Assembly (NCBI GenBank): GCA_002451085.1
Contig: DKBE01000055.1
Location: 1 to 49,227, forward strand
Direction: 5' to 3'
Source: Proteobacteria bacterium UBA6908
GTDB taxonomy: Bacteria > Pseudomonadota > Gammaproteobacteria > Acidiferrobacterales > UBA6901
Length of the DNA: 49,227 nucleotides
The notes below the pieces were generated by a model. That model worked only from the letters and a program-made list of their open reading frames with translations, was not told the DNA's origin and ran no database searches. Each line of letters opens with the position of its first letter. Position 1 is the first letter of the stretch. Positions 16,335 through 25,525 of the stretch are shown here, piece by piece. The position numbers and the translations under genes were made by a program.

Positions 16335-16979
16335 ATGGAGCTGATCGCGCAGTTCGTCGATATCCTGCTGCATGTTGACCAGCACCTGCTGGTGTTCCTG
16401 AATAACTATGGGCTCTGGGTCTACGCCCTGTTATTCACGATCATTTTTGCCGAAACCGGCTTTGTGGTAACTCCGTTCCTGCCTGGCGATTCCCTGTTGT
16501 TCGTCGCCGGAACCCTTGCCGCCGGCAGCGGTCTCGAAATTCAATGGCTGATTCCGTTGCTGGTCGTTGCCTCCTTTAGTGGGGACAACACCAATTACTG
16601 GATCGGACATCATCTTGGCCCGCGCGTGTTCAAGAATAACCAGTCCTGGTTGCTGAATGCCGAGTACCTGGAACGGACCCGCCGGTTTTACGATAGCCAT
16701 GGCGGCAAAACCATCTTTCTGGCCCGTTTTCTCCCGATTCTGCGTACCTTCGCCCCATTCGTGGCCGGTGTTGGCCGCATGCCGTACGCACGGTTTCTTG
16801 CTTTCAGCCTGGGTGGCAGCATTGCCTGGATTTGTCTGTTTTCTCTTGCCGGCTATTACTTTGGTCACCTTCCGGTCGTGCGCAAGAATCTGACACTGTT
16901 CATGCTGGTGATTATCGTTGTCTCTTTGCTACCGGGCATGATTGCCTGGCTTCGACATCACTACCGACGGACGTCATGA
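16335..16979 (+). CDS. DedA family membrane protein
   Basis: A 214-residue inner-membrane protein of the DedA/SNARE-associated (VTT) family. Typical motifs are FAETGFVVTPFLPGDSLLF near residue 38 and FLARFLPILRTFAPFVAGV near residue 131, which contain the acidic and arginine residues required in characterised members. Some DedA proteins move undecaprenyl phosphate back across the membrane, which makes the position right after uppP functionally sensible. AGGGAA precedes the ATG. The exact substrate is inferred. Confidence 0.92.
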   Translation: MELIAQFVDILLHVDQHLLVFLNNYGLWVYALLFTIIFAETGFVVTPFLPGDSLLFVAGTLAAGSGLEIQWLIPLLVVASFSGDNTNYWIGHHLGPRVFKNNQSWLLNAEYLERTRRFYDSHGGKTIFLARFLPILRTFAPFVAGVGRMPYARFLAFSLGGSIAWICLFSLAGYYFGHLPVVRKNLTLFMLVIIVVSLLPGMIAWLRHHYRRTS

Positions 16980-17065
16980 GCTTATCCACGACTGATGTCG
17001 CTTTTGTCTATATGCGTGTAAATTACTAAAGTGCGCCAACAGGAAGCTCTTCAGGCAATTCAGGA

Positions 17066-17458
17066 ATGTCACAGACAGTACCCACTTCACTATCCAGATA
17101 CATGATCCTTGGTTTTCGTCTCGCCCTGCTGACCGTCACCATTGTCGTGATGTATCTGGCGACCACCGATCAATCCATACCGGGTATCGATGACCTGGAT
17201 GACAAGTTTTCCCACATTCTGGCGTTCGGAGCCCTGTCCTTTCTTCTTGATTTCTCATGGCCAAACCGCCAGTTTGATCTGAAGAAAACCGCTGCATTGC
17301 TGACCTTCGGTATCTTCATTGAAGTTGTTCAGTATTTCCTGCCTTATCGGGAAGCAGCCGTGACCGATGTAATCGCTGATGCCGTGGGGATCGCGGTTTA
17401 TCTACTGGTTGCTCCGTTACTGCGGCACATACCCATTCTTCGGTTGCGCTGGGTATAG
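17066..17458 (+). CDS. VanZ-like membrane protein
   Basis: A 130-residue protein with four predicted membrane helices, matching the short VanZ-like family. The DKFSHILAFGALSFLLDF stretch carries the conserved His and the EVVQYFLPYREAAVTDVIADAVG stretch (split around residue 95) the family's Glu, Arg, Asp residues. Function is unknown outside glycopeptide resistance; these proteins are common as single genes. It is convergent with xerD, 80 bases apart, with no terminator hairpin visible in the gap. Confidence 0.85.
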   Translation: MSQTVPTSLSRYMILGFRLALLTVTIVVMYLATTDQSIPGIDDLDDKFSHILAFGALSFLLDFSWPNRQFDLKKTAALLTFGIFIEVVQYFLPYREAAVTDVIADAVGIAVYLLVAPLLRHIPILRLRWV

Positions 17459-17538
17459 CCAGCCACTCGTGCGCTGTCGTAGACCGACGCCGTGCGCCTA
17501 CTGAAGCGTACGTTCGATAAAACCATTGAGTATTCTGT

Positions 17539-18426
17539 TTAGCCGCGCGGGTGATGCTGTGTGTGCAGCTGTTTCAGTCGTTCACGTGCGACCTGGGTAT
17601 AAATCTGCGTCGTCGAGAGATCAGCATGCCCGAGCAACATCTGCACCACACGAAGATCGGCGCCGTGATTGAGTAAATGGGTAGCGAAAGCATGCCGCAA
17701 GGTATGCGGAGAGAGATTTGTTTCGATTCCTGCGCAACGTGCATATCGCTTGATGTTGTGCCAGAACGCCTGCCGCGTCATCGATGTCCCGCGGCTGGTA
17801 GGAAACAATGCCTCCGAGGTCTTTTGGCGTAGCAGCGCGGGTCGGGCGCTGGCCAGATATCGCTGTAGCCAGGCAATCGCTTCTTCGCCAAGCGGCACCA
17901 GTCGCTCCTTATTGCCCTTGCCGATCACCTTGACGACCCCGGCCTGCAAGTTCAGCTGTGATAAACCCAGTGTCACCAATTCCGATACTCGCAGCCCGGT
18001 GGCGTACAGGGTTTCCAGCATGGCACGGTCGCGCAGCCCGAGCGGATTCTCGGCCAATGGCGCCGCCAGCAGTTTTTCCACCTGCTCCTCGGTCAATGAC
18101 TTGGGCAGCGGTCGCCCCAGCCGCGGTGATTCAAGCAGCGCGGACGGATCATCGGCAATCAGGCCTTCACGCAAGAGGAAGCGATAAAAGCGCCGCAGAC
18201 TGGACAGCAATCGTGCCGTCGTGCGCGGTTGTGTACCCTGGCGAACACGGTCTGCAAGATAGTTCTGCAAATGCTCACGCTGAGCAGTCGCCGGAGGGGC
18301 GCGCAACCACAGCGCCAATCCTTCCAGATCACTACGGTAGGCCTCAAGGGTATTTCGGCTCAGGCCGGCCTCGAGCCACAGGGCGTCGAGAAAACGCTCG
18401 ACCGCCGGATCAGTCGGTGCGTTCAT
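17539..18426 (-). CDS. xerD: site-specific tyrosine recombinase XerD
   Basis: A 295-residue recombinase that resolves chromosome dimers at dif with XerC. The catalytic set is complete: Arg146 (ATGLRVSEL), Lys170, His241-x-x-Arg244 (SPHTLRHAF), His267 (LGHADL) and nucleophile Tyr276 (TTQIYTQV). The N-terminal core-binding domain is intact. XerD rather than XerC is favoured by the sequence of the N-terminal SRNTLEAYRSDL and the 295-residue length; not certain. The ATG at 18426 is the natural start; it overlaps the 3' end of the methyltransferase gene by 17 bases. Confidence 0.9.
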   Translation of the reverse strand: MNAPTDPAVERFLDALWLEAGLSRNTLEAYRSDLEGLALWLRAPPATAQREHLQNYLADRVRQGTQPRTTARLLSSLRRFYRFLLREGLIADDPSALLESPRLGRPLPKSLTEEQVEKLLAAPLAENPLGLRDRAMLETLYATGLRVSELVTLGLSQLNLQAGVVKVIGKGNKERLVPLGEEAIAWLQRYLASARPALLRQKTSEALFPTSRGTSMTRQAFWHNIKRYARCAGIETNLSPHTLRHAFATHLLNHGADLRVVQMLLGHADLSTTQIYTQVARERLKQLHTQHHPRG

Positions 18427-18886
18427 GCGCCAGCAACCAGCGCTTGATACCGAGCGCACGACCCTGCGTCGCACCCATGAACCCCCCCAGCCCCGTTGCC
18501 GATATGACACGGTGACAGGGGATCACAATTGGAATGGGGTTGGCCCGACAGGCCCCGCCAACGGCACGCGCGGCGCTTTTGAGGTCCTTGGCCAAATCTC
18601 CATAGCGACGAACGCGTCCGACCGGAATGCGCTGCATGGCACGCCAGACATTCTGCTGGAAGGGCGTTCCACCGGGCGCCAACGGCAGATGGAAGCGATT
18701 TTTTGGATCGTCGAAATAGGCTTTCAGTTGTGTACACACACGGCGAGCCAGCGGCGTGCGTGGAAGCCGTCGTCGTGTACGGGATGAAATAAAATCGATA
18801 GACGTGAGCACATCACGCGCCTGGATGCCCAGGCGCCCGAGCGGTGAGTCGATTACGGCGTCGTAGTCTTTTTTTCGATCAGCCAT
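18410..18886 (-). CDS. ogt: methylated-DNA-[protein]-cysteine S-methyltransferase
   Basis: A 158-residue repair protein that removes O6-alkyl groups from guanine by transfer to its own cysteine. The acceptor is Cys124 in IVIPCHRVIS. The recognition helix GRVRRYGDLAKDLKS and the TPFQQNVWRAMQRIP segment are typical. The overlap with the TPR gene upstream (34 bases) and xerD downstream (17 bases) indicates one transcript. There is no Ada-type regulatory domain, so it is the constitutive Ogt-like form. Confidence 0.92.
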   Translation of the reverse strand: MADRKKDYDAVIDSPLGRLGIQARDVLTSIDFISSRTRRRLPRTPLARRVCTQLKAYFDDPKNRFHLPLAPGGTPFQQNVWRAMQRIPVGRVRRYGDLAKDLKSAARAVGGACRANPIPIVIPCHRVISATGLGGFMGATQGRALGIKRWLLAHERTD

Positions 18887-20664
18887 AACTGCTGGATACT
18901 GCGTTCAATGACAGCACGTTGCTTGGCATCGGCAGTATGCTTCAGCAAGGCCTGAAAGACCAGCCGCGCATCCTGGGTCAATCCGGCCTTGCCCAGCGTC
19001 TCGGCAGCGTGATAGCGCGCAGTTTGCCCCCACATATCGCCACCGGTCGGGTTCTCGAACGTCGCAGAGCGCAGATACAACTCAGCGGCCTCGCGATACT
19101 CGCCGAGCGCCGATCGGGATTCGGCAATCCAGTAATAGATCTCACGCTGCAACCTGGTGTTGCTGACCTGGCGCTGGAGCACGCCCAGCAGGTCAATCAC
19201 ATCGGCGTGGCGATGTGCGGCCTGCAAGTCGAAGATGACCTGCAAATAGCGCTCGGCCAGATCATCGGAAAATTTCGGATGCTTGGCCAGCATGCCGCCC
19301 AGCAACTGGAGTGCATCTTCAAACCGGCCGGCATACACCAGCACGCGCGCACGGCGCAGGATCCAGTCATCCTGGTCTTCACCTTCGGGGGGCGTTTCCA
19401 GTCCACGCATCAGATCTCCGGCGAAAGCAATGTCGTATCCGGCCAGCGCCAGATCCGCGAGACGATACCGGGTGTATTCCGGCACCTTCGCCAGTGTCGG
19501 GTAACGGCGACTTCCGGTGAACAACGCGCGCAGCACTTCGCCACGTCCGTCCTCGATGAGCGAGTCAGTCAGCCGGTGCTCTGCGCTGGTCCGCACCTTT
19601 GTGTCGGTGGCATGTACAACAAGAAATGCATAGAACGCACGCGCTTGCATGGCGTCGTCACGCCGGTAGGATTCGGCCTGCTTGAGCCAGGCCTGGTCCT
19701 GACCCACCAGAAGGCGTTTCTCATTGCCAACCGTCTCGGCAAAACGATCGTAGGTTGCCCACAGGTCATCGGCCTGCACGACCAGGAGGCGTTCCGTCGA
19801 GGGGTTTTCACGTGCCAGGGTCAGGGCCCGCTCCAGAGCATACATACGCCGCTCCGGGTTTACTGCGTGGGCGGCAGCCTCGGCCATTAATGCCCATACT
19901 TGCTGTTGCAGAACTGGCTTGTTGCGGGTTTCTTCCGCCAGTTGTTCAGCGCGGGCCAGCACCGTGCGGGATGGAATTGCTTCGGCGCGCAATGCTGCCA
20001 GTAGCGCGAGCAGCCGACCCTCGTGGGTCTTGATCGATCCGATCCGGGCATAGGCCTCTTTTGGCTTACCGGCCCGAATCAGGATAGTGGCTTCAAGCAG
20101 ACGCCAAGACGGCGTGTCGGCACGGAAATCAGAACGGTAACGCTGGAGCGCGATGCTGGCATCCTGCACATTGTCATCCAGCAGGTAGCTGCGAATCACC
20201 AATTGACGCCATTCGGCCTCCGCCTCACGACTTGCCTCACCACCCCACAGCAGCTCGCGCAGAAAGCGGCGTGCGCCTTCGGCCCGGCCAGCCTGCAGTT
20301 CAGCCCGTGCTGCCTCGGTCTTGGCCCAGCGCACAAAGTCGATCGGCAGGCCATCGGGGAGATTCACCACTCGCGCGCCGATCATGGCCCAATAATGCTG
20401 TGCCCGCAGCAGTGCAAAACGCTCCCGCTCCCACTGCATCCAGGCATCCCGTTCGGTCGGCGCGGGTTGGTGGGTATCAATAAGCTGAAGGGCCAACTGG
20501 GTCGCTCCACCCCGGGTCAGGGCGCGAACCCGATTCAGCACATCAGCGTCGTCCACAACCGCGTAAGCGGCCACATGGACCAGCACGAGCAACATTCCTA
20601 ACAAAAAACGGCTGCCACCCATGCGGGCGGCAGCCGTTTTCGACTTCGAGAACCGGGCGGCCAT
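18853..20664 (-). CDS. exported TPR-like protein of unknown function
   Basis: A protein of up to 603 residues with a signal peptide (hydrophobic LLGMLLVLVHVAAYA, cleavage near residue 36) and a long alpha-helical body with TPR-like repeats throughout, for example ALQLLGGMLAKHPKFSDDLAERY and AAELYLRSATFENPTGG. I do not recognise a named family. Such proteins often act as scaffolds in the periplasm. The start is uncertain: ATG 20664 lies 22 bases after rplS and has no visible ribosome site, and ATG 20622 lies in the loop of the rplS terminator hairpin. The 3' end overlaps ogt. Confidence 0.7.
   Translation of the reverse strand: MAARFSKSKTAAARMGGSRFLLGMLLVLVHVAAYAVVDDADVLNRVRALTRGGATQLALQLIDTHQPAPTERDAWMQWERERFALLRAQHYWAMIGARVVNLPDGLPIDFVRWAKTEAARAELQAGRAEGARRFLRELLWGGEASREAEAEWRQLVIRSYLLDDNVQDASIALQRYRSDFRADTPSWRLLEATILIRAGKPKEAYARIGSIKTHEGRLLALLAALRAEAIPSRTVLARAEQLAEETRNKPVLQQQVWALMAEAAAHAVNPERRMYALERALTLARENPSTERLLVVQADDLWATYDRFAETVGNEKRLLVGQDQAWLKQAESYRRDDAMQARAFYAFLVVHATDTKVRTSAEHRLTDSLIEDGRGEVLRALFTGSRRYPTLAKVPEYTRYRLADLALAGYDIAFAGDLMRGLETPPEGEDQDDWILRRARVLVYAGRFEDALQLLGGMLAKHPKFSDDLAERYLQVIFDLQAAHRHADVIDLLGVLQRQVSNTRLQREIYYWIAESRSALGEYREAAELYLRSATFENPTGGDMWGQTARYHAAETLGKAGLTQDARLVFQALLKHTADAKQRAVIERSIQQLWLIEKKTTTP
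20598..20640 (-). terminator. rpsP-rplS operon terminator overlapping the next gene
   Basis: On the minus strand: AAAACGGCTGCC, inner CCC/GGG pairing with loop GCAT, GGCAGCCGTTTT, then TTGTTAGG. The outer stem is 12 perfect base pairs (20605-20616 with 20629-20640). The apical loop contains the ATG at 20622 of the downstream TPR gene. Confidence 0.85.
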
Positions 20665-20686
20665 GCAGTCTGCGGCCCGGGTCAGA

Positions 20687-21031
20687 TCAAACCTTCTCGG
20701 TAATGCGCGCGGCCTTGCCGGTCAGGTTACGAAGGTAATAAAGCTTGGCGCGCTTCACATCGCCTTTGCGCTTGACGTCGATCTTGGCGACAGTCGGGCT
20801 GTAGAGCGGGAATACACGCTCGACGCCTTCGCCATAAGACATCTTGCGAACGGTAAACGATGAATTGGCGCCCGCATTGCGGCGCCCGATGACCACACCT
20901 TCAAATGCCTGCAGGCGCTCACGCTCACCTTCCTTCACCTTGACGTGCACGACCACGGTGTCGCCGGGTCCGAACACCGGTACCTTCTTGTCCAGCTGCG
21001 CCGCTTCCAGTTCCTGAATGATCTTGCTCAT
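20687..21031 (-). CDS. rplS: 50S ribosomal protein L19
   Basis: A 114-residue ribosomal protein at the interface of the two subunits. The [12 protein letters not shown] start, [21 protein letters not shown] core, the [20 protein letters not shown] loop and the [14 protein letters not shown] end match L19 throughout. The frame is open upstream to 21157 but this ATG is the family start. Last gene of the rpsP-rimM-trmD-rplS operon. Confidence 0.98.
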   Translation of the reverse strand: MSKIIQELEAAQLDKKVPVFGPGDTVVVHVKVKEGERERLQAFEGVVIGRRNAGANSSFTVRKMSYGEGVERVFPLYSPTVAKIDVKRKGDVKRAKLYYLRNLTGKAARITEKV

Positions 21032-21056
21032 GGTCTTTACTCCAGATATTTCATTA

Positions 21057-21803
21057 TTACGATTGCTTCGCCGCCTTCTCGCGGCGGTATTCGTCGAGCA
21101 GCTGCTTTTGCTCACTATCCAGCTCAATCTTCCCCAACAGGTCCGGACGCCGCTCAAAGGTCCGCCCCAACATCTGCTTCAGCCGCCAGCGCCGAATTTC
21201 AGCGTGGTTGCCGGACATCAGCACCTCCGGTACACGCCGGCCTTCAAACTCTTCAGGGCGCGTGTAGTGCGGACAATCGAGCAATCCGTTGGCAAACGAA
21301 TCCTCGACGGCCGAATCCTCATGCCCAAGTACACCAGGCAGTTGCCGCGCGACCGCATCCACAATCACCATGGCCGCCAGTTCGCCGCCTGACAGGACAT
21401 AGTCACCAATCGACCATTCCTCATCGACTTCCGCGTCGATCAGACGTTCGTCCACGCCTTCGTAGCGCCCGGCGAGCAGGATCATCCCTGCGCGTCCAGC
21501 CAGCGCCAGCACCCCGGCCTGGTCCAGCTGGCGGCCCTGCGGCGAAAGATAAATCACTTTCGCCTGCGGGTTTTCCGCCCGCGCGGCACCAAGCGCCAGC
21601 TTGAGCGGCCCCGGCAACATCACCATGCCCGGTCCACCGCCGTACGGACGCTCATCGACGCGCCGGTACGGATCGGTCGTGAAGTCGCGCGGATTCCACA
21701 CGCGCAATTCCAGCAACTTGCGTTCGATCGCCCGCCCGGTGATGCCGTATCCGGTCAAGGCCTCGAACATCGGCGGGAAGAGACTGACTATGTCGATCTT
21801 CAT
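21057..21803 (-). CDS. trmD: tRNA (guanine37-N1)-methyltransferase TrmD
   Basis: A 248-residue SPOUT methyltransferase making m1G37 in tRNA, which prevents frameshifting. The SAM-binding trefoil knot is visible as [14 protein letters not shown] and [17 protein letters not shown], followed by the [24 protein letters not shown] catalytic segment. The start is set at [13 protein letters not shown] (21803); the frame continues to 21845, but those extra residues are not part of the family. Operon order rimM-trmD-rplS is as usual. Confidence 0.96.
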   Translation of the reverse strand: MKIDIVSLFPPMFEALTGYGITGRAIERKLLELRVWNPRDFTTDPYRRVDERPYGGGPGMVMLPGPLKLALGAARAENPQAKVIYLSPQGRQLDQAGVLALAGRAGMILLAGRYEGVDERLIDAEVDEEWSIGDYVLSGGELAAMVIVDAVARQLPGVLGHEDSAVEDSFANGLLDCPHYTRPEEFEGRRVPEVLMSGNHAEIRRWRLKQMLGRTFERRPDLLGKIELDSEQKQLLDEYRREKAAKQS

Positions 21804-21853
21804 CGCCGGCCCCAGCATGCTGAAAATGATGTATTCAGCATGCAAAGCAATCT

Positions 21854-22360
21854 CTAAAACTCCGGATCCCAGTCAACGTGAATTTCACGTACGCCGAGAT
21901 CCACTTTCTTCACTGTGTCCTTCGTGAACGGGATCAACCGCTCCCGTTCGCCATCCCTGACTACCAGTACATCGTTGGCGCCGGTTTCGAACAGGTGACT
22001 CACTGTCCCCAGATCGATACCTTCGACATTCACAACCCTCAGTCCCTCGAGGTCACTCCAGTAATACTCGCCGTGTTTCAGTACCGGCAACTGTTCGCGC
22101 TTCACTGCAATCTCGGCATCGATCAGTGTGCGCGCCTGATCGATACTCTCAATACCTGCCAGATGCACCACCACTACACCACTACTCTGTACCCGTCCTT
22201 CCAGAAGCTGCCGCGTCTGCCAGCCTGCCGGCCCGTGCAAATACCACGGGTTGTAGCGGAGAATGTCTTCGCGTGCGCGCGTTTCTGCATACACCTTCAC
22301 CCAGCCCCTCACTCCATGGACTCCGGAAATGCGGCCGAGGATGACCAAATCGTCTGTCAC
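21854..22360 (-). CDS. rimM: ribosome maturation factor RimM
   Basis: A 168-residue 16S rRNA-processing factor that binds S19 in 30S assembly. It has the N-terminal [20 protein letters not shown] beta-barrel and the C-terminal PRC-type domain starting near the [13 protein letters not shown] segment, ending near [11 protein letters not shown]. It starts with GTG at 22360, preceded by AGGGTGA. It lies between rpsP and trmD as in other gammaproteobacteria. Confidence 0.95.
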   Translation of the reverse strand: MTDDLVILGRISGVHGVRGWVKVYAETRAREDILRYNPWYLHGPAGWQTRQLLEGRVQSSGVVVVHLAGIESIDQARTLIDAEIAVKREQLPVLKHGEYYWSDLEGLRVVNVEGIDLGTVSHLFETGANDVLVVRDGERERLIPFTKDTVKKVDLGVREIHVDWDPEF

Positions 22361-22403
22361 AACTCACCCTGAAGCCGAGACACCCGACCCCAAGGCCACC
22401 ACC

Positions 22404-22652
22404 TCAAGCCTTGGCTGCCTTTTCCTTGATCAGGTCGGCGACGCGATCGGAGGCCTTGGCGCCCTTGCTCAGCCAATGGTTGTAACGTTCCATGTCGACA
22501 CGGAGTGTTTCTTCCTGCTCGGTAGCCATGGGATTGTAAAAACCGATGCGCTCGAGATAGTGCTTCTGCGCCGCACGCCGACGGTCAGTCACAACGAGTT
22601 CGTAAAATGGGCGCTTTTTGGCGCCGCCACGGGCGAGACGAATGGTAACCAT
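22404..22652 (-). CDS. rpsP: 30S ribosomal protein S16
   Basis: An 82-residue ribosomal protein. The [20 protein letters not shown] start, the [17 protein letters not shown] segment and [18 protein letters not shown] are diagnostic. The frame could begin 21 bases upstream (22673), but the ATG at 22652, with AGGAA in front, is the family start. First gene of its operon; a promoter is proposed about 65 bases upstream. Confidence 0.97.
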   Translation of the reverse strand: MVTIRLARGGAKKRPFYELVVTDRRRAAQKHYLERIGFYNPMATEQEETLRVDMERYNHWLSKGAKASDRVADLIKEKAAKA

Positions 22653-23113
22653 TGAGTTCCTCTTGGGAGTCAAAAATTGGCCGCCAAGGAATCAGGCGAC
22701 CTCTAAAGGCCGCGTATTTTAGCCGGAAAGGTCCGGAAATGAAAAGGAATTTTCGCGAAACCGGGAGTTCTCCGGACCCCCGAAATGGCTGTTTTTACAC
22801 GGATTCGGGAGCCCACCTCCCCCTTGTGTTAGTGTCAGCGACGAGAATCCCGGCTGATTTCGTCCGCTTATCTCAAAAATGGTGACATTGGCTGGTACCA
22901 CCCGGGATGAGCAGTGGATGCTGCACGGCTGTCGGGGGCCAGCGGATTCCCGGTCATTTTCGCTTTTTTCATGTGCTGGGCGAGAATCGCTGCTGCACCG
23001 GGTGCATTCCCCACACCATTGACGCTACCCGACCCCGGTCGCCACGCTGGAGGTTGAGTGCTGCGGTCTGGACAGAGTGGCGTCGGGTTTACTGGACTTA
23101 TTGCAGCAGAATC
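22653..23113. other. gene-free stretch between divergent rpsP operon and methyltransferase gene
   Basis: About 460 bases without a supportable gene. The left part holds the rpsP promoter. The open frame continuing the methyltransferase upstream (from 22907) is rich in Cys, Arg and Trp, has no family match and is not taken as coding. Short inverted repeats around TCCGGA occur at 22731-22780, with no clear role. Nothing else is recognised. Confidence 0.6.
22716..22745 (-). promoter_or_regulatory. putative rpsP operon promoter
   Basis: On the minus strand TTTTCA (22745-22740), an 18-base spacer and TAAAAT (22721-22716). The -10 is good and the -35 matches 4 of 6. It would start transcription about 55 bases before rpsP. 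Confidence 0.45.
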
Positions 23114-23779
23114 ATGAATTTCGATCCTTTCGCCTGGATGGCGCAACTCATTCCAGAACGTGATCTGCACCGATGGCTGCGTTACGGCGCCGCCTCACTA
23201 TGTGGCATCTTCTTGCTGCATCGGGTCTCGCTGTTCTCCCACTACCACAATCCATGGTTATGGGGCACGGAAACCGGCATCTATGTCGTTGTCTTCATGG
23301 CCTACCTTCAGCGAGCTGATCCACGGGTGCGTGCGCGCGGCGTGCGCGAGGTTATGGTTCCTGTCATCGCCACGCTGTTTCCGTTTTTGTTGCTGCTGTC
23401 TTCCGTACACCCGGTAGTAGCGCAATGGCCCGGCCTGCAAGAGACAGTCTTCTGGGTTATGACCCTGGCAACAGGTTTCACGGTCTGGGCCCTGTGGTGC
23501 TTGCGGCGGTCGTTCAGCATTACGGTCGAAGTCCGTGAACTTGTGACGTTCGGCCCTTACCGTCTGGTCCGGCACCCTGTGTATCTGGGCGAAATCATTG
23601 CCGTCGCGGCCGTATGCCTATGGCGTTTCAGCACGATAAACGTGGTGCTGTGGGTGGTTTTCGCGACATTGCAGTTGGTGCGAGCCCGCATGGAAGAACA
23701 CAAGCTGGCGGCGGTAATACCGGAGTATTCGGACTACGCACGTCGCCGGTGGTGGTTTTGGCGTTACACACGCATCTGA
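23114..23779 (+). CDS. isoprenylcysteine/phospholipid methyltransferase-like membrane protein
   Basis: A 221-residue polytopic membrane protein. Its C-terminal half has the ICMT/PEMT signature: a helix, then VTFGPYRLVRHPVYLGE, a second helix pair and EEHKLAAVIPEYSDYARR. These residues bind SAM in characterised membrane methyltransferases. In bacteria the substrates of such proteins are mostly unknown; eukaryotic prenyl-cysteine targets do not apply. The ATG at 23114 is used because the upstream extension is not protein-like; its ribosome site is weak. The chromate cassette is on the opposite strand downstream. Confidence 0.8.
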   Translation: MNFDPFAWMAQLIPERDLHRWLRYGAASLCGIFLLHRVSLFSHYHNPWLWGTETGIYVVVFMAYLQRADPRVRARGVREVMVPVIATLFPFLLLLSSVHPVVAQWPGLQETVFWVMTLATGFTVWALWCLRRSFSITVEVRELVTFGPYRLVRHPVYLGEIIAVAAVCLWRFSTINVVLWVVFATLQLVRARMEEHKLAAVIPEYSDYARRRWWFWRYTRI

Positions 23780-23877
23780 AAAAAACCCGTCTTGAAATCC
23801 GACCTGCAAGCGGCGGTGACGAGATGCTTTTCTATCGCTGAATCAAAAATGGGTTCAGGACCAGCAGCCCAGCGGCA

Positions 23878-25101
23878 TTACCGCGGATGTTCCTCGGGAG
23901 GCCGCAAAGAGCGGAACGACCTCCAGAGCAGCAGGTCATAGCCGATTTTCATACCGGCCCCAAGAATCAGCGGGGTGGCGAGCGCCACCCCCTGCATCAT
24001 GAAACCGGCCGCAAACGGGGCCACGGCCCAACCTCCAAGCCGCACCAGGCTCGTGACACCGGAAGCCCAGGTGCGCTCTTCCGGCCGGACCACCGCCATC
24101 ACGTAGGACTGACGGGTCGGGACATCCATCTCGACCAGCAGCTCACGCACCAGGAACAACACTGCCGCCATCCAGAATTCCGGCACCAGCGCCACAGCGA
24201 CCAGCGCCAGGCTCGACGGGATGTGCGTGAACACCATCGTATGAATGAGCCCGATCCGCCCGGCCAGCCAGGCGGCGCCAAAATGCGATACGGCATTGGC
24301 TGAACGCGCCGCAAAGAATAGTGTCGCGATTGCTGCCTCGCCGGCACCAAAGCGCTGAAAGAAGAAATAGGACAAAAGTGCCGTGCCGAGGAACCCCCCG
24401 GCAATGGCATCTATCGCAAACAGGCCGGAAATCTGCCATATGATGCGGCGGCTGGATCGAGAGATGTCCGGGAACGGTTTGGCAGGAGCGCTTTCAGCAC
24501 GGATGATTTCCACCGCAGGCGACAAGCGCAGCGCCAGGACAACCGTGACAGCCAGCAATATCACGTACAGACCGAGCGTGGCCTGGTAACCAGCCAGTGC
24601 ACTCACGGCGAAACCCTGCGACAGCACGACCGGCAGGGCCGCCGTCAATCCACCGACGGCATGGCCGATGTCCTGCAGCATGTTGTACCAGGCAAAAGTC
24701 CGGGTGCGGCGGTCATTGCGCGTGGTGGCCGGCAGGATCGCCTGCTCGAGAATCAGCTGGGCTCCACGGTCGCGGCCCATGCCGTTGACCATGCCGAGAA
24801 AGGAAACCGCACAGACCGCCAAGAGATGGTTGGTGAAAATCAGCGCCAAACCGCCACCACAGGCCAGCAGGGGCAAGAGCACCAACGCGCGGCGGCGGCC
24901 AAAGCGATCGCCCAGGAACGTCACAAACAGGGCTGAGGAAACGGCACCGCTCAAACCGGAACCAATCACCAGGCCAATGTCACCGGCGCCGAACCCGCGT
25001 CGTGCGAGGTACAACCCCAGCAGCACGCCCATCAGGCCGGTGGCCAGCGCGCGTAACAATGCGCACGCCAGCAACAGTCGGCGATCAGCCGTGTTGTTCA
25101 T
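23878..25101 (-). CDS. MFS transporter at the end of the chromate-resistance cassette
   Basis: A 407-residue transporter with twelve predicted membrane segments. The motif between segments 2 and 3 reads VTFLGDRFGRRRALVL, the classic major-facilitator loop. Its start overlaps the 3' end of chrB by 17 bases, so it belongs to the chrA-rhodanese-chrB-MFS transcript. MFS members of this group are repeatedly found with chromate resistance genes, which suggests a supporting efflux function, but the substrate cannot be read from the sequence. Confidence 0.85.
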   Translation of the reverse strand: MNNTADRRLLLACALLRALATGLMGVLLGLYLARRGFGAGDIGLVIGSGLSGAVSSALFVTFLGDRFGRRRALVLLPLLACGGGLALIFTNHLLAVCAVSFLGMVNGMGRDRGAQLILEQAILPATTRNDRRTRTFAWYNMLQDIGHAVGGLTAALPVVLSQGFAVSALAGYQATLGLYVILLAVTVVLALRLSPAVEIIRAESAPAKPFPDISRSSRRIIWQISGLFAIDAIAGGFLGTALLSYFFFQRFGAGEAAIATLFFAARSANAVSHFGAAWLAGRIGLIHTMVFTHIPSSLALVAVALVPEFWMAAVLFLVRELLVEMDVPTRQSYVMAVVRPEERTWASGVTSLVRLGGWAVAPFAAGFMMQGVALATPLILGAGMKIGYDLLLWRSFRSLRPPEEHPR

Positions 25102-25522
25102 CGCTGCAGGATTGGCACCAGCGATAGAGAGCGTCGTACATCACCATGCCATGCTCCAGCAACTCATGATCGTTCTGATAATTACGTGACAGACCGAGCG
25201 AGATGGCCAGAAGGCCGTGCGATTGCGGGGTAAGCTCCGGTTTGCCGGTGTCGGCGCCGCGCACGATGGCGGCCAGCCGATGGAGCGCCGGATCGTTCAG
25301 ACCGTGCTTCTTCAGGAATGCATCGAACGAACAATGCTCTCCGACATGCCCGTATTCCACGCCCGGCACGTCATACGGTGTTGCACCCTGCTCGGCCGCG
25401 ACGTTCATCACCTCGCTGGCCGGCACATAGAGAAACTCCGCCTGCGGGTCGATGAAACGCACGATCAGCCATGGGCAGGCGATGCGGTCGATCTTCGGCC
25501 GTTCTCGCGTGACCCATTTCAT
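25085..25522 (-). CDS. chrB: ChrB-type chromate resistance protein (C-terminal domain only)
   Basis: A 145-residue protein equal to the C-terminal domain of ChrB. The start WVTRERPKIDRIACPWLIVRF-type segment (split around residue 20) and the GHVGEHCSFDAFLKKH region with conserved Cys and His are characteristic. Full ChrB has an additional N-terminal regulatory part, absent here. ChrB is a chromate-responsive factor of chr operons; a separate C-terminal protein is common and its chemistry is unclear. The gene is 3 bases after the rhodanese stop. Confidence 0.82.
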   Translation of the reverse strand: MKWVTRERPKIDRIACPWLIVRFIDPQAEFLYVPASEVMNVAAEQGATPYDVPGVEYGHVGEHCSFDAFLKKHGLNDPALHRLAAIVRGADTGKPELTPQSHGLLAISLGLSRNYQNDHELLEHGMVMYDALYRWCQSCSDEQHG

Positions 25523-25525
25523 GAA

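Noticed and set aside
22907-23113. N-terminal extension of the membrane methyltransferase
   Set aside because: Cys/Arg/Trp-rich, no family match; ATG at 23114 starts the real protein.
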